A stretch of DNA of 64,000 bases from Hetaerina americana (GCA_022747635.1 JAKTNV010000006.1:63937090-64001089); one strand, 5' to 3'. Shown: positions 45,546 through 59,330, counted from the first letter of the stretch. Numbers and translations are program-made. Notes: a model not told the origin generated them from the sequence alone.

Positions 45546-47889
45546 AGTTGTATATTACGTCACTTGACTTGGTGACCAATCATTAACAAGTAATTTAGTT
45601 AGAAAATGTTATCATAAGCGAGTTCAATCTATTTATCTCTCTATCTATTTCTACCTCAATATATTTATCTTTCATTTAATTGTATATGAGCATTTATTCA
45701 AGCAAAATACTTTGCAATTCATCATCGCTATTCCAAACCTAATCCCAATTTAGATAGATGTGTAACAATATAATATGATGATCACTTTAGTATTTTTTCT
45801 AAAACATTCCTTGTCTTTACAATGATTGAATAAATGTCCATCAACTGAAATTCAAATCTATCCGCTAGTCTAGACGGGAAATAATATTTACATATATAAT
45901 CCAATTAAAAAATATCCTAGTGGCAGGCTCCTGTAATTCCTCGGAAATTCTTTCGCATCGGAAAAACCCCTTTCTACTCCGTTTATCTGGTAAAATCGGC
46001 TTGGCTACAGGTGGGAAAAAATGGCAAACGAATTAGTTCAATCAAATTACATTTCCCCATGAGAAGCAGAAAAAAGAGCTACCCGCGAGGCGAACATACG
46101 CTGGTCCAGTGAACTTGTCTTGCGTCACGGCAATGGCGGATGGCAGAGGAGTGAGTCCTGTGGCAAGACAATGCCACAGGGCACTTGAGGCAAAACCCGG
46201 GATTTGGCATGCATGTAAACCAACCTCCCGAGGCCAGAGAATGGATGGAATCAAGAGGTCAGTGCAGCCAAAGGCAGAACATCAATTGGTCCCACCTTTG
46301 GTCCAGTGGGCCTAAATCGCCCTCCGGACCTACGCATTGGACAAGATTAGCATAAGCCTTGCAAAATTAGAATATTTGTTAACGATGGTGATATAAACAA
46401 GAAAATAAATGCTCAAGCTGGATGTTGGAATATTCCTCCTGATTACGAAAACAATCAAGAAGTCCTGTGACGTTATGGCGTTCAGAATTAAAGATCAATA
46501 AATTCTGTGTTATCAAATTTTGGTTTAAGGAAAATCGGCTATGTGATATTCATAAAAGCAAATCGTATGTAGTACGTATGTAGTGTATGTAAATCGCTCA
46601 AAACTATTCCAGTGGGTACGCTGGCATCGCTTTAATGTTGTAGAATACATACATCAGATGGATATGCAGTTTAACCTTAAAAAACTCTACTGCATAGGTG
46701 TGGGTAAATATAATAAAAATGTGAAGGAGATTATTAATGTCACACAGCAGAAAGGGCATATTTGAAATATTTGGAATGAATAACAAGTTTATTTATCCAG
46801 TGAATTGGAATGCATTTTGCGGCCGCTAGTGCGGCCAGATTTAAAAATAACAAAAATTTCATATAAATTCCGGTGCATTTTTAGAAAACTATTGCGATAT
46901 GATGGCGCAAATATCTGATGATAGTAGTATGTAGCTCTCATAAAAAGTATCTGTATGAGAAATAAGCAATAATCTGAAGATTGGTCTCAATAGATTCGGA
47001 ATACCTTTTTATGATGAATATTTTTTCTACTTGCCTAAGGAGAGTGCAAATTTGAATTGCTTTACACGGGATTGTAATTCATAAATTTTATTATCCACGG
47101 TAAATATATCTGATATATATGTATTATTGACAAGCATTTTAATCAACACACTTCAAACAAAACAAACTCCTAGGATTAAATTTACAAACTGAGAATAGGA
47201 ATAAAATAATTGCGACAGATAAGGTTTCGGCGAAAAAGTAGATTGATACGGAAAATTTGGAAAATAATTTATTTCCATAGGTGAATGGATGGCTATTCGT
47301 TGTTGGATAGCAATCAAGTTACGCGGCAGTAAGTTATCATAACCATTTTTTATCATGCACGTTGACTTTCAATTACCTTAATTTTCATTCACATTCCCTT
47401 CAGTGACAATTTTACATACATATTCTTCACGGGACAATTTTCAAATATATCCTATGAACTACCAGACTAAGAAATAAATAGTCATTGCATAGCCAAACGG
47501 TTAATTTTTTAATGTAAATAAAAAATAATGCTGCCATTTTTAATTGCACAGACAAGCTATTAACCATGCAAGAAAGGCTATGATGAGTTGTGCATAGCAG
47601 AGAGGCCAGTCAATTATGACTATGTTGCTAAATTCAATTGTAGACATAATAACTAAATTTACAACTACAAATTATAAGATTATCTCATTCGCAATCATTT
47701 TGAATGCAGCTCCGATAAACAGGTCGTTCAATGATTCCTTCGAAAATCCACGATATGCCGCTCGTTGTATTGGAAAAGGTTGGGTTTTGCAAGTCTCTTC
47801 TCTCACTAGACTGCTGTTAAAGCGTTACGAGTATATCCCTCACGTGGTTTTATTACCAGACTACTTGTAGATTGAAGCAACAAACTTTT
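45546..47889. other. No gene recognised; GC-richer patch at about 46050-46340
   Basis: AT-rich apart from 46050-46340, where a 70-codon minus and a 68-codon plus frame overlap without any domain. GCATGCATG and CTTGTCTTGCGTCACGG are unlike the surroundings, so this patch may be a single-copy functional or transferred piece, but nothing identifies it. Confidence 0.45.
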
Positions 47890-48737
47890 ATTCAGACAAA
47901 TAGAAAAAAGGAGTGCTGAGCGCAGATTAAACACTTGTATTTAAAAGGCTTAAAACCGAAGGAGATCAAAGCAAAGTTCAAAGTCGGATGAAGTCCATGG
48001 AACATCTGCTCCTGGCGTTTGCGACTGTTTACATTTAGGCAAATGAGTTTAAACGCGGTCGTACATCCACAGTCGATGACCATCGCACGAAACGTCCATT
48101 GGAATCGAATGAATCCTAAATGATTGACAAAATCCACGATATGGTTTTGACTGATCGACGAATCACAGTTTGCTGAATAGTCGAGACCACAGGAATATCA
48201 CAAGGTCACTTGATTGTTTTTAATTTTGCACGAAACATTAAGTGTGAGAATTATGATAGAAAGATGGGTTTGCTCCCAGTGGAGAATAAACCCAACCGTG
48301 TGGTCGAACGTAGAAAACGAACAAGAAGGTGATGACCACGGGTTTTTGGGATGTAGGCGGAATCATACAAATCGAATATTGTAAAAAGAACAAAGATAAG
48401 TTGAGAGCATTATTTATCGTTATTACACGGTTGAGCGAAGAAATCAAGGAAAAAGTCATCATTTGGCAAAGGGAAACATTCTTTCCCATGAAGACATTGC
48501 ACGGGCACACTTGTACAATTTCGATGGCAAAAATTATGAAATTCAAGGTCGAATTATTACAGCATTATTACATTCCAAAATTTAAAAACATAGCCAAACG
48601 GAAACAATTCACGTAGAACGAGGAGGTCATCGCAAATACAGATGCCTATTTTGAGGACCTTCCGAAAACATATAAAAAAAAGTTGGAGAAACTCTGGGAA
48701 AAGTGTATCGGGATAAAACAAGATTATGTTGAATGAT
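47890..48737 (+). mobile_element. Mariner transposase remnant, second family
   Basis: IKHLYLKGLKPKEIKAKFKV opens the HTH region, then EFKRGRTSTVDDHR after a shift, SNES and MIDKIHDMVLTDRRITV, ETTGISQGHLI (second HTH). From 48329: KVMTTGFWDVGGIIQIEYCK, LFIVITRLSEEIKEKVI, then HEDIARAH in the neighbouring frame (second catalytic Asp), MAKIMKFKVELLQHYYIP, a deletion through the YSPDLAPSD block, so the third Asp is lost, then NEEVIANTDAYFEDLPKTYK, LWEKCIGIKQDYVE and a stop. The layout is typical of mellifera-type mariners. Terminal repeats were not found. Confidence 0.88.
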
Positions 48738-49505
48738 CATACTTAATTATTTATTTTTTCAGAGCAACTGTAAGAAAGGTAATCTTTAGTAAAATTATTT
48801 GAAATACCAGGGTAGAACAAATATGAATTTGACTATCGTTTGAATTAATATTTTCCTTATCACAATAACATCTAAAGGCTTGGAGATTTCTTTCTTCTTT
48901 AGTTTCAACTGCCAGTGTTGATAAGGGTTTTGCAGACCTTAGTCAGAGTAAAGTATTTCCACTTCTATTATCCTATTTTAGAGTTACATATTATCAAATT
49001 CGATGATAAAATCTTTGATAGGATTGAGCTCAAGATCATTGGTAAAATACGGCATTACATTAAATGATTTAAAATAAAGATCAGATATTTGGAGGAAAAG
49101 TTAAGATAATTTACCCATTCAAACAATACAGGCTGTATTGTTGCCTTTGAAGCTTCTTATAATGTCAATACTACTACTAATATCATCTACGTTATACTAG
49201 GACCTTAATAAGGCAGACGGTGTTTGCATCAAGATTAATACAGTTCATTATCAATATAATTAGAGTTCTGTCGTCATTTTTCCATATAATTCATATTAAA
49301 AGGTCGTAATATATGATAATTATGAGAATAAAGAGATAGACATACAATCACGCTGTCGGATAGTTTTTCGAGACCCGCCTTCTCTTAACTGTTTGTGTGA
49401 CATTAATAATAAGGGACATAGTTTAGCATCCGAACAAAATACTTATATTCAACTCGAAGAATTCTGACAATACGTTTATTTTCTCATCATCGCCAAAAGA
49501 ATGCA
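48738..49505. other. No gene or repeat recognised
   Basis: AT-rich up to the RTE-A copy. Confidence 0.55.
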
Positions 49506-50752
49506 GAGCAGGGCAAATGATAACATACGGGATATTTAGTTTGGGTTCAGAAAAGGAAATAGACACGCGAGATACGATTTCAGGAATAAGATCTCCAATC
49601 GAGAGGAATATAGAATACAATCGAGAGGTATTTACATGTTCCGAAGGGTTTCGAAAAGGCGTTTGATAGAGTAAATTGGGGAAAACTAATGAGTATATTG
49701 CCGAACACAGGAATAGATTGGAGGGACAGGAGGCTAATCCGCAACCTCTACATGTCTCAGACTGCTCAGGTGCGAGTGGGGAACGGGGAGTCGGGATGGC
49801 CAGAGTTAGGAAAAGGTGTGAGGCAGGGTTGTCCATTATCACACATGCTGTTCAACGTACATATATGCGGAGGAAATAATTCAAAAGCCATAGGAAGAAC
49901 TGGAGGTAGGAATGAAAGTCGGCGGGGAAATTGTAAAATCAGTTAGGTTCGCTGATGACCAAGCTTCAGTTAATCAGTAAGCCAAGAGGTGTCAAGCATT
50001 AGTGAGTGAATTAGGAATTCAATGCGATAGATATAGGCTGAGAATCAATATTAATAAAACAGAGATCATGCGGTTTTCCAGAAAGACAAAAGCCTAAGAT
50101 CAACGTTAAAGTAGGGGGGGGGCAAAAAATAGAGCAGGTAGAACAATTTACGTATCTCGGAAGTGTTTTGGACCAACACGGTCAAAGTAGTCAGGACGTC
50201 AGGAGAATTGCGCTAGGAAAAGAGGAATTCACAAGGAGGAGGGAGTTGATGACAGGGACGTTGAGTAAGGTTTTGGGAAAAGGCTCGTAGTTATGTAAGA
50301 CGTGGGAACATGGTCATTATAGACGGATAATAGGCGTAGATTGGAGGCTTTTGAAATGTGGGTGGAGAGAAGGATGGAGAAAGTGAAATGGACCGAAAGG
50401 AAAATAAATGAGGTGGTGCTAGGAATGGTGGGGTAAGAGAGAAGATTGCTGGGAAAAATTCTAAGGAGGCAGAAAAAATGGAGCGTAGCATATTGAATGG
50501 GATGTTGAAGACTCTGAAGGATGGGAGAATAGTGCGAAAACGAGGAAGGGGCCGATATAGGATTGGGATATTGGACGGCATGAAGAGAGGAAGTAAGTAT
50601 GCGGAAATGAAGAAGGGCTTGTTGTATTGGAGGATGTTGTATGATGGCTGGTCTCTCTGAATTTTGGTTCTTGCTGACTTCCATATGGTTTTGTCGTGCT
50701 TTGTTTAATGTGTTTGACCCTGGATTGGCTAATAATATTAATGACTAAATGC
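49506..50752 (+). mobile_element. RTE-A retrotransposon, RT with variant 3' UTR
   Basis: FGFRKGN near 49540, KAFDRVNWGK around 49650-49685 (shifted), DWRDRRLIRNLYMSQTAQVR, VGNGESGWPELGKGVRQGCP, LSHMLFNVHI, then VGGEIVKSVRFADDQAS with FADD at 49948-49959. RININ with RFSRK, EQVEQFTYLGSVLDQHGQSS, RRIALGKEEFTRRRELM, RRLEAFEMWVERRMEKVKWT and KINEVVLGMVG follow in several frames. The 3' UTR 50640-50750 (GGTTCTTGCTGACTTCCATA, GGATTGGCTAATAATATTAA) is shared with 28468-28640 on the other strand. Minus frames here are shadows. Confidence 0.9.
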
Positions 50753-50890
50753 TTTAGGAGGTAGGAAGTATACGGAGATGAAGAGGGGCTCGTTTTTATT
50801 AGGATTGTTGGTTGTGTTTAGTAAGGAGCAAAAATGAAATAATTTGGTAGTTCTGTCCGTCCAAAACTTACCTTAACCGGTAGATTACCC
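50753..50890 (+). mobile_element. RTE-A 3' terminal fragment, second tail
   Basis: Directly after the variant 3' UTR, the ORF end appears again (GGRKYTEMKRGS), followed by the common 3' UTR and the terminus TCCGTCCAAAACTTACC, then TTAACCGGTAGATTACC. Either a separate short insertion abutting the first copy or a template jump. Confidence 0.8.
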
Positions 50891-53465
50891 ATCCCCATGA
50901 AACTAAAAATATAGAGGCAGTAGGGACTGCCCTCTACCTAATTTTGAAGCATTAGAAATTTTTGTTTAGTAGGTCATGAAATCTATTGATTTTTCAGAAT
51001 AATCCTCAATCCTAGTCTACCACTTTATGAAACGCATAATGGCGCGACTTGATGAAGTATATTTTCCCGAACAACTATCCGTCTATGAACAAGAAAAACC
51101 CAAACGCTTATCAAGGAGAAGGAAGGAATAGAAAAAATAAATAGACATTTGAAAAAATTAATCAAGACAGTTTTTGCTTGAAAACCGGTGCCTCGTCAAA
51201 ACAAATATAGATCAGAGGAACACTGCATCGATAGCATTGAATGGATTTTACGAAGACACGCACGAGACTCACTTGGTGAACCTTCCGTTGACAGGAATTT
51301 GAAAAATGGGAATTTAAAAATTGTCTGGTAAGAACTGAATAATCTTTAAAATATCTTAAAAACCTATAAAATGTGTAGAATTATAACTTCTTTCTTTTTC
51401 TCTATTCTTTCGAAGAAAAAAGTTAATAACATATCAACTATTCCAAAAAATATAAAAGCATATGACCTCTAAATTCAACGAAAAATGCACTATTTTGATA
51501 ATTTCTAGCCCATTTAGCAAACTGGCTTTGCATCCACTGTAACACCCAGTAGGGTGTACTTTTTAATAATTTTAATTAATGAAAATAGGATTCAATAAAT
51601 TTTGCCCGGGGTATTGAAATATACGCATTGGAGTTAGGGAAAAGGAACCTTATTATCACTGCAGTGGAAACAAACTCTAAGTTAATAATAGAACCGACTT
51701 CTTTTTCCATTAGTTACTCAGGCGAATGAATATAATCAGGGAAAACAAGCGTAAATCTGGAAAAATATTTTGCAGAAAAAACTATATTTTATTAGATTTC
51801 TCCCAAGGCCATTGCTATGTATTTTTTGCCCGGCAGGTAATTATAACTCTTCAAAAAAGAAAGACAAGAAAATAATTTTGATTTTTTTTAGCGCGCTTAC
51901 ATTTTACTGAAGATTCACTCAGTGCTCTGCTATAATTTTAAATCCCCATTCCAGTAAATTACAATAACAAGAAAAAAAGGATAAAAGCCATGTTTTGAAT
52001 TAATGTTAGGATCGGTTCATTTATATACTGGTGGATGAAAATGTGTTACTTAAAATTTGACTATTATAGCCTTAAATAACATGCATTCCATATCTCTCTC
52101 TGCATACTCTAGCGCAATTATTGAATAATGAATCCGAATCAAAAACGAAATAATTTAGTGGGAGCGATTCGGTGAGCAGTAACTTCGCTTGTTGCCTTCG
52201 GGTGTCCTCAGCAGAATGTACGATGAATGTTGTTATCTTTATCTAATTAACATGGAAAACTGGTAATAATTCTGACGACTATTACATATGCATACTGTTA
52301 ATACTTTGAGTGCCACAGGGGACAGTATTAAGGCATCTGTCATATTACTGATGGGTTGAGTATTATTTAATTAATAGATTTAATTTTACAACATTTCATA
52401 AACTTGCTATGTTGTCAAGACTTAGTTGATAAATGAGGGTTTTCTAAGGGCAGTTGTCAAAGCTGCTAATTACTTAAATCCAAGTTTGAATAATTATTTT
52501 AATATATATTTTAGATAAAATATGTATTGTAGAACTCGAAATAAACGCAGCAAAAGCTAACAGTTATAGTTAAAAATATTCCATTTAGAAGAAATTTTAT
52601 CTGGATAAATATTTTAAATATCCCATCTTCTAATTGTGCGTTCAGGACGAAGGTTCACCGATCATTTACAACATATGTAAAATAATGGCATTCTATTATT
52701 TTTGAATCTGCTTTCCTAGATAATTATGAGGACAGAAGTATATACCTTCAACATGAAGTATTGTCATGACCTAACTCGTATATACTTGTATATATTCGTA
52801 CTTTCAAGGTGAAGGAAAATCAATAGATATTTTTTGCACTACTTCTCGAATTATTTTAAACTTTCTGGCTCACATCTTTGGTGAAACTCCTTATATTTTA
52901 TGTTTCTTTAATATTTATAGATCTCACACTTGCTTAAATTTTCTCTCCAACATCTAATGCTGTCATAAGGTGCCAAATTCACTGATTAATGATAAACTTA
53001 ATAATAAAAGACGTCACTTTAAAGTAGGAACCCATTAACTCGCAATTAACATTGATAGCACGATCAATTTTTTGGGTGCATCTACCTTAAGACAGTTATA
53101 CGGGTAATGTCTTGGTCAATGTTTCTCAGATCTTTTCATATGAATCTATGTCTACCCATCAGGAGCTATCAGTCCAATGCAAGGCATTAGAAGGGCTATG
53201 GTTTAAGGGAATTACATTTTTAATTATTTTTCTAATCTCTTAATAACATATACTTTTGATGTTTTCAATAAGGCATAAAATGGTCCAGTTAATATTTGAA
53301 TCCATATATTAGGAAAGCCAAATTTTAACTAAAGGAACTTCGGGAAATACCCCGAAGGTTATTACCTTAATCATCCACCTTAATCATATTTCCAGAAGGA
53401 CTTCAAATAAATTGAGAAGGAAAGTGGCTAATATAGCCACACATATAAAATCTAGTGGTCGTCAA
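50891..53465. other. No gene or repeat recognised
   Basis: AT-rich, no frame of note. Confidence 0.65.
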
Positions 53466-53466
53466 A

Positions 53467-53534
<68 letters not shown>
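53466..53534. repeat. (TA)n microsatellite
   Basis: About 65 bases of uninterrupted AT repeat. Confidence 0.95.
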
Positions 53535-53537
<3 letters not shown>

Positions 53538-55910
53538 CATCATAAAAATATTTTGAGTCTCCGTAAATTTTATGTCACGTCTTCATGGCCAACATTTCAA
53601 ATCGAACTACGCGACCATGTCTCATCGTATAAGTACAGCGCAGTCAGTCCTCTATTCTCTATTATAAAGATCCCTCCACTTTGAAAATAGTATGGTAAAC
53701 AAAGTGATTTTTATTTCAAAATCTATTTCTATGAAATTCAACTCATCCTTGAAATCATGATATAATTTATTCCTCAATTCTTGGATAAATTGACCCGGGT
53801 GAAAGAAGATTTTCATGAATAAAGACGGATGTTTTAATTATGTTTAAATGCTGAAAACAAATTATGACCGCAGAATAATTACGAAATATATTAGTCCAAC
53901 GAAGATGAGGTCAGTGGAAATTATCAAATTAAACTGACTAATCATTGTGGACTGTTTAGCCCGATATCGTAAAATAATGATTGAGGATGGGCGTCAGCGA
54001 TGAAGTTGCACTTAGCCTCTATGGCAATTTGACGGCTGTAGATATTTTGAAATTTTTGAAGTATTCAAAATACACGCCTCAGATAGTTGTTTTGAATTTG
54101 ATTTACTCCCTTTAATTGGGACATTCAGACGATCTCGGCTGGTGATCACCATTATATTTACTGATGTAGAGGTTCTAAATTTTCCATTGCTGTCTCAATA
54201 AACCTATAACGAGGATCATTTATACTGATTCGATTGGCCATCTATTGTTAGACGTATGCTATTCAATCTAGAAACCTATTGAAAACTGCCCAGTTTCTGA
54301 TTGACTTATTTCCTGCCCCCATCACGGCACAATGTCAAATTCGGCCCCGGGGAAATTAATGAAGTCAAGCGCCTCATTAAAATATTCCTCTACGATTTCC
54401 CTGCAGGTGGCACCACATCTCCATCACACAACACATATTTCATGAACTGTGAGTGCGTAGTTTCCTATAGATTAATCTAGTTCATACTTTGTCTCAAACA
54501 AAAATTTTTTTAAATGACTGAAATCTTCTGCAACAACATTGGAATTGCATTATAATAACCTAAAACGAAAAATAAGTCATAACCCAATTCACCCCCGCAT
54601 GAAATTTTAATTTGAAGCTTTGAATGCTTGAGAATGTGCTACGATGCTGACATTACCTTTTTATTACTTTGGTCACTGACACATTTACACTAACTCAATA
54701 TGAAGAAGGGAAAAAACCTATACGGTAAATATTTTCTGAGCTCCCGAAATGAATGGCAATCGCCGATAAGTACTTTCATCAACCTCTCTAAAAGAATTGG
54801 AAGTGCCGAAAAGTATACAATAAATTAAAATATTTAATTTAAATCAGCGCTTAACCTTATTTTAGCCACCATTTTACATTTCATAAATCACTCTTCTAAA
54901 TCATTCTATAATAATCAATGCAAGAAAACAATTAGTAATCATATCTGTTTAACGACTGCTTGGTTGCTTAATAAACATTATAAACAACGATTATAAAGCT
55001 TTAGGTAATGCAATGCGAATTGGAATGATATAAAATGTTAGGATATCGTGTGATTGATATAATTTTTTGTCGCTGGCTCTATTATGAAAGTGCTCAATAT
55101 AAAGCATTACATTTTAAATAACTTATAAAGCACCCTTTGAAAGGTCTTAATTTTCGGCAGACATACATCATTATGGTAATATTTACATCACAATATTAAT
55201 CATAAGTGTAAATTGATGACTTTATTTTCAATTGATGATGAGTACTTTGACTTGATTTACAGTCTGACTATATTAAATAATATTTCCTTAACCCTTTACG
55301 GCTTAAGCAAATATTATTTAATATAAAAATGGCCTTTGAATGGCTTCTTATGGCCTTTGAAAAGGTCCTAAGAAGAAAGGCCATACGAAGCTCATTATTT
55401 CCTTTCCATTGATTTACAGTGATGATCATTTAAGATATGCTGTCATTTGTAACGTATATCAATGCTTAATTTTTTTCAACAGTCAAAAAACATGAGGGGT
55501 CTTATTTTCAGCCGAATATCAGTAATCCATATTCAAAAGCAATCATTATACAAGTTGCATCCCATTCACATTGGCTAACACCCTCGTTTGGTTTTATACA
55601 AAACGCAATTAATTCAGAATAAATTAACAAACTGATGAATAGCAAAATAATCATAATTTAGAATGCAAATGCATGTAAATAATCCCTAAGAATATTGACA
55701 TGCATTTGTATGCAAATGAATAAGGAATAAAATAATCACGTATTCATATGTCATATTTTGTTATCATTAATGAGATATCACTTGAAATTCAAAGGGTAGG
55801 TAAAATAATAGTTTTAAATAATTATTCCCCAGGCAACAAATTATTATCTTCAAATGCACAAATGTGAATTGTGATTGGCGATGTGACGTCGAAAACTGCA
55901 ATGGGGAAAA
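53535..55910. other. No gene recognised
   Basis: AT-rich. GGCCTTTGAATGGCTTCTTA is partly repeated near 55330-55390. At 55663-55717 two ATGCAAAT octamers and an ACATGCATTT element form a loose inverted arrangement. Confidence 0.6.
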
Positions 55911-56005
55911 TAGCGTAAGGGAAGTGAGGAAGGGATAGGCATGTTGGACGGAATGAGGGGAGGAAGGGAAGGATGTATTGGGATATAAAAAGACTATATT
56001 GTAAT
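55911..56005 (+). mobile_element. RTE-A ORF2 end fragment
   Basis: Reads RKGIGMLDGMRGGRK and then the aligned TGTATTGGGATATAAAAAG, matching the family end GMLDGMKGGRKYAEMKR. Both sides truncated. Confidence 0.65.
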
Positions 56006-56594
56006 TTCGGAGTTCAGGTTTTTTTTGTGAGGAAATGCAGAGGAATCTTTCGTTTTTTCAGTCTGTAACCTTCAAAACATATCTTATACGATAGACGGCA
56101 TTTTATTATAATACACAAATGAAATCACTCTTAACAGGAGATTGCCGAATGCTTTACAGGCACATCACTTGAATTTAAAAAGGGTAAGTGCGAGAGCCAC
56201 CAGATGGAATAAAATATGAAATTATTCCACCCGGTCACGTAGGCCTTAAAACCGACGGTCTTGTTCAAATAATTACGTACGATCTAGAATCGTCACCTAA
56301 CAATACGTATATGCATTATCATAATGTTTATTTCAAAAATTTATTAATGTATGGAAAAAAGAATGATCTCAAAATGATACACCTAGTTAAAAATCATTTA
56401 TTTGCAAAACGTCATTTAACAAAGAAATTTTGCATACGATTTAACGAGGTTTTTCAATTAACTCCAGTGATTCAGTGATTTTGAGTTGCCTATTTTTATA
56501 GCCGACTGCCCATTTGTAGAATCCATTAATGAAACAAAATGCATCTTACAATCGTTGCTTGAATTTCGTTTTTTAATTTTTAATTTGGTGACAG
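56006..56594. other. No gene recognised
   Basis: Contains a 96-codon plus frame (56188-56478) with no domain I can name. It sits directly upstream of the mariner remnant but does not resemble a transposase N-terminus. Confidence 0.45.
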
Positions 56595-56960
56595 TACAAG
56601 GTGACAGTTATCACTGAAAATTTGGTGAAACGAAAGATCTGTGCACTCGTTCCGAAGGATATGGCGGAAGACTACGACGGACGACCCACGACCGACTACC
56701 TGATGAAAAACGGCATCCCGACGATTCCCCAACCCCCTTACAGTTCTGACTTTTACCAACAGACTATTTCCTGTTCTCAAAAAAGAGATTCTCCCTCAAA
56801 TCGACATCATATAAGTGCCGCAAAAGAAGCTTGCTCGCGTACCCTTGAGTACCTTCGGGAATCTGCCTACCAGGGAGCCTTCGAGTCGTGCAACTGTGAG
56901 TCGAAGCTTAAGGGATATTCTTTGAAAATTTTTGATGCATTGCAGCAATATCTGAAATAA
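56595..56960 (+). mobile_element. Mariner transposase remnant, deleted but open 119-codon frame
   Basis: The frame 56601-56960 reads MTVITENLVKRKICALVPKD (family style VTENL.MRKVCAKMVPK), MAEDYDGRP, then TDYLMKNGIPTIPQPPYSSD (end of the catalytic block; Pro-Asp of YSPD is Ser-Asp here), SNRHHISAAKEACSRTLEYL, RESAYQGAFESC and ends LQQYLK. The middle of the transposase, with the first and second catalytic Asp, is deleted between MAED and TDYL, yet the frame remains open. The last part after AFESC is shifted relative to the family (KLKGYSLKIFDALQQYLK where a KCID.GG.YFE end is expected). A third mariner subfamily, distinct from the two above. Confidence 0.85.
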
Positions 56961-57135
56961 ATTTGTTTTTCCGAAACTTTTCCTGATATTTGTCATACAA
57001 ACCTTGCATTTGTATAGTCGTCTGTGGGTTGGTCTGTCCGTATATTCTCAAGGATATAGAATTATGAGATACGCACCTAAAATACTAACTAAAGTTTAAT
57101 GGAGCTGGTAAAAACATGTTGGTTCTAAGCGGAAA

Positions 57136-57200
57136 AGTTTCCCCAACGAATATTGAACCGAGGACCTTCGAGCACGAAGCCAGTGCGTAGAAAATACCAT
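57136..57200 (-). mobile_element. Possible tRNA-derived SINE remnant
   Basis: The minus strand reads CGCACTGGCTTCGTGCTCGA then AGGTCCTCGGTTCAATATTC, resembling an anticodon arm and a worn B box (GGTTCAAT). No clear A box. Weak. Confidence 0.3.
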
Positions 57201-58930
57201 ACTATTCAGGAAGAATATCATATTCCTATGATACCATCTAACTATTTAAAATAACAAATTGCATACAAACCACTTACACGATCAGTATATAAATTAAAAA
57301 TTGAATTGCAACCCCATTTTTTTGGATAACATTCTTGAAGACATGAGTTTCACAAAACTCTTTCTTATATTATGCATGAAAAAGACAGGTAATTTATGTC
57401 AGAGATATCAATAATCAGCAGCCATCACAGGTAAATAATATTTGGATTCTTCCCTAGTATGACTCCAAAATATACTCTCAATTACTAAACTCTTCATTTG
57501 ATTCTAACCTTCAATTATATCTGGGATAGGTAACGCGGCGGATGCAAACACAGCTTAGTTGAATTAGCTTGAGAAAGTGCCTAGTTGATCAGAGGAAGAG
57601 GGACTTATTACCTGTGGAAAAAGTTTATATTTTCCCACGGGTTATATTAATAAGTAAGTCCCCTGGGGCGTTAGCTTACGATTGTGGGTGAAAGATGGAG
57701 GGCTGTTCGAGGAGAACAATGGATGGGTGGTACAGGGAGGGTGGAAGTGAGCGAAGCGTGGTCGGTAAAATGAAGGAGTGTGGGAGAGCTTTTTACGAGG
57801 GTGTTCGTTGATACTGAAGGTTTCTCCATATTTCCTCGTCTAAATAAAACAAAATATAAGGTTTTCAGATAACTTGCCTGATTAAAGGACCCCCGAGTGA
57901 GTCCCTTAGTTGTGGTCATCGGCTTTAGATATTTATGGCTAAGAATAAAAGAGAAATTGCTTCTCAAAATTGTTGTAATTGATGGGAAAATAAAGTTAGC
58001 CTTTTTCCCTCCGAGCAATATTGGCATACGAGTAGTTCGCTAATGTCTCAGAGGGCTTATAATAATATATATTGCCGTTAAAACATAGTGTAATTTATTT
58101 ATTGCGAAATTATTCCAGTTAATATTGTTTATCTTCTATCTTGTTTTAATTAAAATACATGATTATACAATCATGTATATTAATACAATCATGTGTTTAA
58201 ATCATGTTACCACCAATTTTGAAAGCCTCCCATTCACTGAGTTTCTTTTGTCTCCGGAGACTCACCTCTGAGATAATGCCCATCTGTCGGTTATGTGCAC
58301 ACTATGTGTTAATATTGCATTATTTGATCTTGTACCGGTAATAAAATTTAACATGCCCAAATAATTTGAATAATAAGATGAAAAATATTAGAATTCGTCG
58401 CCCCAGTTTCCTTTTTAGTTCTGACTTTGCAAAGAACATTTCTCGAATTTGTCATAAAATTATATGAGGTTTTATACTTACTACCGCCACCCAGGAGTAT
58501 TTCCTAAGGAGCCTTTAAGGTCAAAGTGCCATTTACTCGCAGTATGCACGTAACGAGGGACTCAGTACCATTTCATCTCGCGCGTCAGCACCTCCATCTT
58601 CCATTTACGGCCTTTTCTGCTTCGTTTCCGGAATCTAAGGACTAATATTATTGACCAACATGTGATACCCTTTCCTACTAATATCATATAGTTCAAGGTT
58701 GGTCTGATGGGTGAATTGATTCGGCATCACACATTCACTTTTGCTTTATCTCGTACACAAACATACTTCGATGCAAGGCTCCCTTGAAGGACTAGAAGTA
58801 ATGAACTCCCTTTCTTCATTGCCTCAATTTCGCGGACCGTCTGGCCTACTATATGGAAGGTCATTTCCATCCGCATGTCCGCAACTATTTAAATACTCCG
58901 AAATTCGGAATCATGGTCGTTGAATACGAC
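57201..58930. other. No gene recognised
   Basis: AT-rich. The 118-codon minus frame (58027-57671) and others lack domains. Confidence 0.6.
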
Positions 58931-59330
58931 GATAAGTAGTTTAGAGGCTTTTGAAATATAGGATAGAAGGAGAAAATAAGAAGTGAAATACGCAGAAAGG
59001 AAACAAACGAGAAAGTGGTAGGCATGGTAGATGACTAGATGGGTTTATTGGAAGAAATCCCAAATGTGGAGGGAAGGTGAATGGAGATTCTTTTTCCTGA
59101 CGATTACATTTTGAAGACTCTGATAGAGATGAGGAGGTTAGGCAATTGACGAAGAACTTGAAATAGGATAGGAATATTTGAGGAAATGAAGGAAAGAACG
59201 AAATTTGCGGAATTGTTACGTTTGAATGTGAGAGACTATATTTTAGAAGAGACGAGATCAGCAAGCGAAGTTATAGCTTTGCCGTTTGTAGGTTGTGTCC
59301 ATCCAAAACCTAGCTGGTACAATACCAAAT
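58931..59330 (+). mobile_element. RTE-A 3' fragment, decayed
   Basis: Traces of EAFE, RRKETNEKVVGMVDD, MGLLEEIP, ILKTLIEM and EEMKERTKFAELLR align in order with the family tail (KKTNEEVLGMVGED, LLGEII, MLKTVIEG, GMKGGRKYAEMKR). It ends at TCCATCCAAAACCTAGC. Many stops. The 107-codon minus frame is its shadow. Confidence 0.75.
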
